From the NCBI GenBank assembly GCA_930367205.1, contig OV884012.1, forward strand, positions 35,975,520-36,039,519: a stretch of 64,000 nucleotides of DNA, given 5' to 3'. The notes beneath the pieces were generated by a model that saw only the letters and a program-made list of their open reading frames with translations, was not told the DNA's origin and made no database searches. The position numbers and the translations under genes were made by a program. Of the stretch, positions 13,101 through 64,000 are shown in pieces. The stretch is from Acanthosoma haemorrhoidale (taxonomy: Eukaryota > Arthropoda > Insecta > Hemiptera > Acanthosomatidae). The first letter of the stretch is position 1, and each line of letters starts with the position of its first letter.

Positions 13101-15930
13101 GTTTAATTTGAATAAAGCAAACATATTCAGTGTAAATAATTATAAAGGAAACATTCAAAAAAATTACATATGTTTCAAAGTTGAAGACATACGCCTGGAG
13201 CATCAACCAGTTGTCGAAAATACAGCAACTCATAATAGTCTTAATGGTTTAAAACCAATAATTTATAAAAGTAAAAAGGGAATGTTGCACAATACAGCAG
13301 ATAAACTAACAAATGACAAAGCTGATATGTTCACTGTAGCTATTAGTACTGCAGTTGATTATAGTAGAGTGAAAAAAATTTGTGTAGCGTGTTGTATAAA
13401 TGGTGCCACTTTGAGACATAACGTTACTCCGTCAGAACACTCCTGGTTAACACAGCTGACAGACTTTTTTGATGTTGTTGATTATCCAGTAAAAGGATAT
13501 GATTCTCCTCGAGCACAGACTGATTTTCATTTAAGTTTAGAAGAATTTGCTGTGGACTACAGGCCGAAATATCTCAAAACTCAATGTGTGGTATATTTTG
13601 GAAACTTTACTGCTTCCAGCACCATAACTAAATCAAAAAATTCATTCTTGAGGTTTGTTGCAGAAGAAACCAATTTATTTATTTCAGATAAATGTTCTAA
13701 ACAGGATGACGTTAATTTAAGAAAAGATTATGTTTCCGTTATAGATTTAAACTTGTTTGAGTTGTCATTGCGACTAAGTGAACAGTCACATTTACCTAAA
13801 GTTGAGTTAAATGCTTCCAGCAATAAATTCAACATAAGGACATGCGCTGATTCTGCTTGTGCTTTAGCCAAGCTGATTAATTATTATGCTTCCAACGTAG
13901 ATATGAACATAAAAGAAAAAGAAGAAGAAACCGAATCAACTGAGCCATACTTAAACCCTTCTACTTCTAGTACTTTGGATATGGAAGAATTGATGGAAAG
14001 CGCTATGAGAGAGAACAGTAGTGATGATTGTGAGAAACTATCTGATCACGGAGAAGCAGACGAAGTAGAAGTGTTTTATTTTCCTGATGAAGGCAAAACA
14101 TCAGAATCCAAATATACATACGATTGGGCTCTCGGCGGTGATATGGATTCTGAAAATGAATTTATCTTTTTAGAGAAGGACTCTTTCACGTGCGCAACTA
14201 CTGAAGCTGCTCCAGTAGCTCACAAGTATATTGATGTTCCTATCTATATTGAAGATAATCATTTCAATGTTTCTAAGGGAAAAACTGACCCCCTCACTAC
14301 TCCAAAGGGTTATCCTTCTCCAGTATATAGTTATACTGTTTCAGATATCAATGTGGTCTGGCATATGTATGGTGGCAATGACTTCAGTGACACAACAGTT
14401 GCTAAGAAAACAATATCTTTTGATATAATAGACGACATCAATGTTCAGTTTAAAACAGAAGCTAATTTAGGAATACCACGTGTTAATATTAATAACTTGA
14501 AAAATGGTTCTGAATCAACTGTCAAGGCTAGAAAAAATATCAGTGAGCTCAAAAATGGAAAATCTCGAAACAACAAATGGTATATAATTGGTGGTAAAGA
14601 AAGAAAACATGATGTATTAATGCAATTAAACTGCAGTAAAGTACGTTTTCGACATGAGATATTTCCTGAAAAAACATCATATGTATCTAGACAGGTTTTA
14701 TTAATTCATAACTTTGAAATAACGGATAAGCTGAAATCCTCTGAAATAAATAAATTTCTATACCAATACACCAGCGAGACCAGACCACGCTTAGCAAGTG
14801 CAAACATGTTAATGATAAAAGCAATTCACTTACGTCCTGACACAAGAAGAAATGTAACTGAAACTTGTCTGAAGGTCTCGATGCTTCCCTTAAGATTGAA
14901 CATAGACCAAGATTCAATCGAATTTTTATATGATTTCTTGTATAAACTGTCAGTTATGGATACCGCAGGAGATTTAGAAGATTTATCTTGTAATGCAGGC
15001 GTGAGGAAAGATGGCATAGCAACTACATCGCCAAGTTCTGATGGACCAGTTGATACGCCTTTTGTCAATAACAGCAGAAGGAAAACTTCTAAATCTCGCT
15101 CTCCACCTTTATTTATTAGACAATTTACTTTCTCTCCTGAGGTAACCATAAGAATAGATTATGTTGGAAAAAGAGTAAACATGAAGCATGTATCAATGGC
15201 TGGCATTATGATGGGAATTGGACAATTAAATTGTTTGCAGATAAAATTAAAAAGACTGTCGTATAAACATGGATTATTAGGTTTGGATAAACTTCTTAAA
15301 TATACGTGTGATGAATGGATCCAAGATATAACAAAAACTCAAATCCCCTGTTTGATTGGAGGTGTCGGGCCCATGCATGCTCTATTTCAGTTATTCACAG
15401 GAATTATAGATTTATTTTGGCTCCCCATTGAACAGTACCAAAAGGATGGGAGAATATTTCGAGGGATCCAAAGAGGAGCTAACTCTTTCACTACTTCTAC
15501 TGTTATAGCAGCTTTGGAGCTAACAGCAAGGATAATTCAGGCAATTCAGAGCATTGCTGAAGCTGCATTTGATATGTTATCACCAGGGCCTAGTGTCCGA
15601 AGGCCACGTGGTATTAAATCAAAGAAAAAACCACATAGATATTCTCATCCAGCAGATATTAGAGAAGGTGTGACAAATGCTTATGCTCTAGTGAAAGAAG
15701 GAATCGAAGAGACAGCTGGAACTTTGGTTCGTGTAGCGAGTGCTGAAGCCGAACAGAAAGGTGTAGTTGGGGCTGTTGGAGGAGTTCTTCGCCAAGTACC
15801 ACCATCAATGGTGGCTCCAATCATCATAGCAAGTGCTGCTACTTCCAATCTTCTTGGTGGAGTTAGGAACCAACTGGCCCCAGATTCTAGAAGAGAAGCT
15901 TCTTTTAAATGGAAAACTAATGACACATAA
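10144..15930 (+). CDS. Atg2: Autophagy-related protein 2 (ATG2), single exon
   Basis: An uninterrupted 1,928-residue frame. ATG2 is a rod-shaped lipid-transfer protein that bridges the ER and the growing phagophore and works with WIPI/Atg18 and ATG9. I start at the ATG at 10144 because the product then begins MAWYNNIFTSDVIKKRICRY, which matches the chorein-type N-terminus of the family. The frame stays open upstream only through non-ATG codons. The chorein region is about residues 1-110. A likely LIR lies at F1340-I-F-L1343 after acidic residues, at the place where vertebrate ATG2 has its LIR beside the WIPI site. A C-terminal localisation region spans about 1700-1800. The ATG_C domain, about 1815-1915, includes ADIREGVTNAY, EQKGVVGAVGGVLRQ and a SNLLGGVRNQ-type end. 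Length is typical of the family. No intron interrupts it, unlike both neighbours. Confidence 0.97.
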   Translation: MAWYNNIFTSDVIKKRICRYLLKRYLGQFLEENGKLTLDQLSVNIFGGTGSVSNINLDVKALNELVEKRNLPIEFVDGFAAQISITFPWTNLFKDSIFIEVSGMQITIQPRQRVDSGESMLESMWGSVASSIQLATECLNESSTLEDEKFETASVMDGLETFGQAIESILNRVKIRFKDTTLRLEHLPKEGKNGIAVEIRAKRIEFCDETSCDDTNDGDDKLPMFSVKKLHCEGISFYTDEFPAESRTFSHSFVAEDGDSVSSNVDENESEPILIGKLIGAQEIRLKTKKLDSCTIGPMFDLELVLGSLMIFISPRQLHLLVELAHSLSAPHTQDNSNVVNNKCIDKLLTSQDYRNIEQDLYDNFNVQGCGNNLNSLLTKGWSSTNADESTDKFLPCGTSWSMSTSLTSNSTDFQSLASGPTTKAGMHSKGNSNDFDVETTVCCFRLTSLGMIILHENILTFGVDTFTLTPSSISTMNNLSTKFFEELGKLESSDHEIFKTLFINDCFHDHLRIIAGSIVIDGNEKGDSLNRSCGTTITMASIELLECLFEPNSQDPVYVELLKFMKISQNSTIKPHFPLYNQPDLKISIVQNTMTRPSNTSTETEVQFSLEQCWCEIDLSLYDRLSSLFCRQIICHTNYPTNDFLTNTPFYEAFDNTTLTNKRIDLKVHCPFFVLKFRFPIPDLRPDIDKGRNPWWKRLIRKDILYVNLVKATFETEFNFEGSFVDYNLVCDRISLLFQEGDSDIPVPFAYSAPKNDNDDLQQDVEFPRLSVTLNSPKPIDDMEGSGEKDDSKGLTCSFMETPAQEPTPFKTKGFVYNSNSSGHPCSEYEKVILPASKEKLNEFINDTLENSKIKIDVVLPYLHVDFSSKHLFEVLYNRFSSDVSLWQSSVSKKTHVNLNSDADIFPTGLKSKTTFSLCRSGLHLGEVDFEDEVSDLFDHRAICEDNTQSNLAFQIQINKGFLNICPNLKEQSGNIVLDKHGQLQFNLNKANIFSVNNYKGNIQKNYICFKVEDIRLEHQPVVENTATHNSLNGLKPIIYKSKKGMLHNTADKLTNDKADMFTVAISTAVDYSRVKKICVACCINGATLRHNVTPSEHSWLTQLTDFFDVVDYPVKGYDSPRAQTDFHLSLEEFAVDYRPKYLKTQCVVYFGNFTASSTITKSKNSFLRFVAEETNLFISDKCSKQDDVNLRKDYVSVIDLNLFELSLRLSEQSHLPKVELNASSNKFNIRTCADSACALAKLINYYASNVDMNIKEKEEETESTEPYLNPSTSSTLDMEELMESAMRENSSDDCEKLSDHGEADEVEVFYFPDEGKTSESKYTYDWALGGDMDSENEFIFLEKDSFTCATTEAAPVAHKYIDVPIYIEDNHFNVSKGKTDPLTTPKGYPSPVYSYTVSDINVVWHMYGGNDFSDTTVAKKTISFDIIDDINVQFKTEANLGIPRVNINNLKNGSESTVKARKNISELKNGKSRNNKWYIIGGKERKHDVLMQLNCSKVRFRHEIFPEKTSYVSRQVLLIHNFEITDKLKSSEINKFLYQYTSETRPRLASANMLMIKAIHLRPDTRRNVTETCLKVSMLPLRLNIDQDSIEFLYDFLYKLSVMDTAGDLEDLSCNAGVRKDGIATTSPSSDGPVDTPFVNNSRRKTSKSRSPPLFIRQFTFSPEVTIRIDYVGKRVNMKHVSMAGIMMGIGQLNCLQIKLKRLSYKHGLLGLDKLLKYTCDEWIQDITKTQIPCLIGGVGPMHALFQLFTGIIDLFWLPIEQYQKDGRIFRGIQRGANSFTTSTVIAALELTARIIQAIQSIAEAAFDMLSPGPSVRRPRGIKSKKKPHRYSHPADIREGVTNAYALVKEGIEETAGTLVRVASAEAEQKGVVGAVGGVLRQVPPSMVAPIIIASAATSNLLGGVRNQLAPDSRREASFKWKTNDT

Positions 15931-16736
15931 GGAGTTTTTTTTTTTTTTTTTTGCAAAATTAGTTCATAAGAATATATTTTAAATAGCTATGTATAAATTG
16001 TTTTTAGCTTCTATATTTTATTTTTTTATGCCTGGGCTGTCCTGATTTTATGCAATGCATACTAAAACATAGTTAAAATGTTGTGTGAAATATTTAAGAA
16101 AAAAGTGATATGTTTTCTGTAGGTTTCATATTTTTCCCAGATCCAATTTTTTTCACTATTGAGACTAAAGGAGAGCTGAGACAACTTGTTCCAAATATTA
16201 TTTTTGTACAAAAACCTATGTATACTGACCATTTTGTATTCCACTTCTATATTTTTATCTGTAAGACCAATTGAAGGTTCAAAAAACTCTGTACATAGTA
16301 ATAATTTTTGGACATTTTAATGTCCTTAATATGTAAAATAATTGTGTATTTAAATTTTATAAGCTTGTGTAAATATAAGACTTGTTCTCTATTTGTTTAG
16401 TTCTAAAACAAATTTCCTCCCCTATACCTTTATATTCTGAGTACAATCCTAAATGCTGCAGTTCATGTCATCTACAGTACTGAACTAAGGCAACCATTTC
16501 AGTCTAGGTTATTATTTTTTTTTAATTCTAGTACCCCTGGAAAACACATTTTTTTCTTTATCACGTGCTTCAATTGTATGATTACATGTTATAAATGTAT
16601 AAGTATTTTAAAACGCTTCTTGGGTCAAGATGTTTTGATATAGACATGTGATATTTACACTATTAACAGTTGCTGTGTTCTAATATACTTATCTTGAGTC
16701 ATATTTAATTATAGTATACCTCTAATGAAAGACCAA

Positions 16737-16742
16737 AATAAA
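16737..16742 (+). terminator. Candidate ATG2 polyadenylation signal
   Basis: AATAAA about 810 nt after the ATG2 stop, followed within 60 nt by a pyrimidine-rich stretch. Several weaker AT-rich alternatives occur earlier in the 3' region, so this is a best guess. Confidence 0.35.
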
Positions 16743-19557
16743 AGCAACCTGCAGGCTTAATCATTAGTCCATCCCCTGCCCCCTCTCGTTTATTCTATCT
16801 CATTAATGAAACTCTAAAATGGCTCTCTTAAATTGTTGTCAATTGAAAATAAGATTTGCCTGAGAATCTATAATTGTCTGTAAAAAAAAAAAATGTCAAT
16901 TGATGTAGGTGAAGTAAAGGGTTGTCACTGTATTATGTAATACATGGAATTTTTTAGTAACAAAACTTGTTTCCTGAACTATAAAAGAAATAAAAAGTGA
17001 CTAAACAATATCCACAGAAATATCTTAGTTAGAAATGGTAGGTTACCTGCAGATGAGCTGAAATGATGTTAAAAAAATTATTTGGATGAAAAGTTTACTT
17101 GATGCCTAGATATGCTAAAAATAAAAGCTTTAGAATCAATAATTAATTACTTGTAATTGAAAGAATTATTATTCCAGTAAATTAATGATCTCTACATTCT
17201 TATTAATAATATGATTATATGTTGGGGCTTTAGTGGACCGTTAGCAAGCGCTTCAACAGCCCACATCTCTCATCCTCAGGCTTTGAAAATTAAACAAGGA
17301 AAAACATCATAATTTAAAAGATAAAATCAGATAAAATTTATAACACAATTGTTTAAATGGATTATGATAAGACACATGCTGTTAAAAGTGCTTGTTGCCT
17401 ATTAAAGAAAAGCTTACGAAGAGAAACAAACATTAGTGTTATTCAAAACCTAAAAAATGTTTTTTATAACTAGGAACCAAAACCACATCAGGAACTGTCT
17501 GGAGTGTCACTATTGATCTTGGCTTTTACACATCAGATTTCAAAATATAATAATAATCTTATTTATGATGAAATCTATAATGGGTTGCTTATAATTGTTC
17601 GAAATCTAATGATAGATCAATATTAAGCAACCTGTAGACAACCCACCTTTTCTATCTAATCTTGGAGTGCAATAAGCTATTAATTGTTAGCAACAAAACA
17701 ATAAATTTAATACCAAAAGCATTGTAGGTAGGAGTAGCACACCTGTCTGAAAATTTGAGTATTTAGCCCAGGAATTAAGCCATGTTTTCGAATTGTGCAA
17801 AAACTAATAACTAAGTAAACAACTGGCACATGCACATTTCCATCACTGCCTAGTAAGGTTTTGTGCTAATTTTTTTTATTTTCATTTGGAATAAAAATCT
17901 ACCCTTCCTTATTTAAATGAAATTCTGTGGTGTCAAATCCTAGCCAAGCTTAATTGATGCTATCAACAGTTTTACGTTATATTAATACATAACACTGTAC
18001 ATTTTTATTTAAATTATTTACTATTGTCAGTAACACCCTACCAGTAGAGGTAGTTTCTACATAAAGAAATATTTCTTTTTGCACTATCACATACATATTT
18101 TCATTTAAGTAGATTTCAAGTGCAAAAGCCATAGGTGCTTTGGACCCTGATAGTCAAAACTGGTCGTTACCTCCCCCCAATTTAATGCAATGGTAATAAG
18201 AAATTAAATAAAAAATGTATTAATTTTTTTTAACTGATAAATCGACATGGCCCACAGAAGTAGTCAAGGTAAGCTTTAAATATATTCATAACTGCCACAA
18301 ACAAGTTTTCTTGCCAGTGTGGGGTTGAACCTTGATAATTAATTGAAACAATTTATCCCCAATATATATATGTCTTCTAAGCACCTGAATATGATGTTTT
18401 AAGCCATCGAAAGCTTATTTTTTAGTTAGTTGAACATATGATTGTTTTTTTTAATCATTAAAAATAGTTGTAAAAAATCCCTATTGTTTTGATGTCATAT
18501 CCTAATCTTATACAATATAATGAGTTTTTAATAATGATCAATCAGTTTCAATAAAATATAAACTGTTGCAATTTATTATTATATACAACATTTTTAAATA
18601 CAATACAAATATTTAAACTTATTGATCAACTTCTCAATAACCCTGTCCGAGCCCCGTTCTGGGTTAGAAAAAAACCAGCCAGACAAAAGTTGTTTCAATT
18701 AATTACCACAGATAACAACTTAGTGTATTAAATATATTGTTTTAGTTTATAAAATATACACTCAGTATAAAGAGACTACACAGTAATGTGCATATATTAT
18801 TGTTCTTATGCCATTATTGGTTGAATAGTACAAAGGAAGGTATGTATACCCTATACTGAGGTGAAGTTTTCAACATGGGAGGGATTAGAAGACCCAGGGA
18901 CCTCAGCACATGTGAAAAAATAGCAGTGGACATATTAATAAGAAGTCTGTCCTAGTGCATTAATAGCAACAAATAGGTTAAAGGTATACTGCATTGAGGG
19001 AAAGATATAAATGGGTTGGTACAGTGAAACAAATAAAAGATAAATCAATAACAATTATTTTAATTTGAGGCCATTTATATTTTCCTCCCTTTATTTTTTT
19101 TATTCATATTTCCCAGGCTTTAAAATTAATCTCACATTTATAAATAATAAAAAAAATTTCCATTATGCAGGTGCTGATTCGAGAAAAATAAATAATAATA
19201 AGCACTATTAACAATATTACTTAAGAAAATATAAAATAAGCGTATGAAATAACACATTGGTTCTTTAAAACACTTACTGCTTTTCCTTAACATTTAAATC
19301 TATATATGAATATATACAAAGAACATCGTTTTATAAATATAACATAATAAATATTAGTAAATAACAGTTTAGAACTGTATAATATATCATTATAAATTTT
19401 CTTTGTTTTTCTTATTCTTTTCTTTCAATTAAAACAAAAAAAAAGAAATACAGATAAATACTAACAGCCAGTGTTAAAGTTAAAAAGGGCAGATATAAGG
19501 ATGAGTAAGATGGCAGGGTATTATGTACAAAGTTTGTGGTGAGATAAGTATCTAGCA
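16743..19557. other. Convergent intergenic region between ATG2 and dynein
   Basis: AT-rich DNA between the 3' ends of two converging genes. It should contain the dynein 3' UTR at its right end. A minus-strand AATAAA at 19090-19095 is one possible polyadenylation signal. No exon or transposase is recognised. Confidence 0.45.
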
Positions 19558-63040
<43,483 letters not shown>

Positions 63041-64000
63041 CTAGGAATAAGAAAAAAATAAATAATAATAGACATAACATTTTGACTACAAAATAAATTA
63101 TTTATAAGGATTTAGAAGAAGATATATTGAGGTAACTCATTTCAGACAGTGAGTAACTTGACATTTTCAAGAAAAAATTATAAAAAAAAAATAGTCATCC
63201 GATATTAATGTGAAGACCACTATTTATTTATGTAGAAGCTAGCTCAAGTAAAACAGTGGGGGGGGGGGATGTCAGGGGCTGCCATCAGCATAAACCCATC
63301 TATTAATTCATTTAATCATTAAATCATTTAATTCACTAGAAAAGAACTTGTCGGGACATGGTTTGCACATATAAATAATATGTGAATAAAGAATTTCCCT
63401 AGGAATTCCTCTCATGTTACAGAGTTATAAGGTTTAAGACTCTCTTTAAGACTTATTTTGCTTCTGCATGCAGTCTCCATCCTGTCAGCCCAGATGAGCC
63501 TACCTCCTTTCTCGCCTTTCTGACATAGAACCGTGTATCAGCCTTCGAAAAAGCAATCAACTATAGTCAAGAATCGAACAAATCGTACAGAAGACTTTGC
63601 TACAGAGACTGCACCAGTTCAGAGTAACATCATGTAAAGCTTAGATAATGTTATGAACTCATTGCAGTTTGCATCATATAAAATGAATTAGCCAAAGAAC
63701 AATCATTACAGCTAATTCCTTAACTAGAAGATTGCATATGAACATTTTTTGACTGATAATGAAATCGGTTTACTATTTGATAAATCCAGGTAAAAAAAAT
63801 AGTTAAGATTTATATAATTTTTGATAGAGCAATGCAAATGCCCAAATAGAGAAAGAACCCCACTTTTAATTGCTCTCCAAATTAATTACTATAAACAATT
63901 AATTACCAAGACCTGCATTTTGTCTCTTGTACCACAATATTTCGAGCCTAAATCCTCTACTCTGTATGTGTATAGGTTCTTTTGTCAATGAAAAAAAGCT
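63041..64000. other. Dynein intron at the window edge
   Basis: No further dynein exon is recognised to the right of 63040. A G run lies near 63258-63267. The next upstream exon should encode the linker region preceding INEFVHKRTVT and must be outside the window. Confidence 0.5.

Noticed and set aside
63904..63973. Minus-strand open segment reading RVEDLGSKYCGTRDKMQ before a gt
   Set aside because: It looks protein-like, but it does not match the dynein linker expected upstream of INEFVHKRTVT and the donor is weak. Possibly a repeat fragment.

Overview
The window is AT-rich animal nuclear DNA, most likely from an insect. It has large genes split by GT-AG introns, decayed transposons of several eukaryotic families, tRNA-derived SINE pieces and one 500-N assembly gap. 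The dynein and ATG2 proteins are closest in kind to insect and vertebrate orthologues. I cannot fix the order or species from the sequence.

Layout. (1) 835-6304, minus strand: five exons of a mitochondrial carrier of the ornithine/basic amino acid type (SLC25A15-like). Its first coding exon was not found. (2) 10144-15930, plus strand: an intact, intronless ATG2 (1,928 residues), the lipid-transfer protein of autophagosome formation. A perfect 16-bp palindrome of the TATCGATA type lies about 190 bp upstream. (3) 19558-63040, minus strand: the cytoplasmic dynein 1 heavy chain (Dhc64C/DYNC1H1 type), from just before AAA1 to the stop codon. I placed 48 exons including alternatives. One path through them sums to 8,556 nt, exactly 2,852 codons including the stop, so the boundaries are mutually consistent. 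The tail-domain exons lie beyond the right edge. (4) Transposon debris sits mostly in dynein introns or intergenic DNA: Tc1-like, piggyBac (with TTAA ends), hAT (with an 8-bp target duplication), a CR1/jockey-type LINE, SINE pieces and an LTR-like repeat present twice.

The most interesting material is in the dynein gene. Two tandem exons encode alternative versions of the distal stalk and first half of the microtubule-binding domain. They share phases and are 73% identical in protein, with mostly synonymous change where the protein is the same. Including both or neither breaks the frame, so they look mutually exclusive. A 93-nt, phase-0 candidate cassette exon would add 31 proline-rich residues to stalk coiled coil 1. 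Near the C-terminus, one intron consists almost entirely of 19 copies of a 33-bp unit. Each copy carries a 3' splice acceptor, and each would add 11 in-frame residues if kept as exon. Three introns require GC-AG splicing to keep frame.

The three genes show no shared pathway beyond general cell biology (mitochondrial transport, autophagy, minus-end-directed microtubule transport). Dynein does move autophagosomes, but the adjacency is not evidence of co-regulation.
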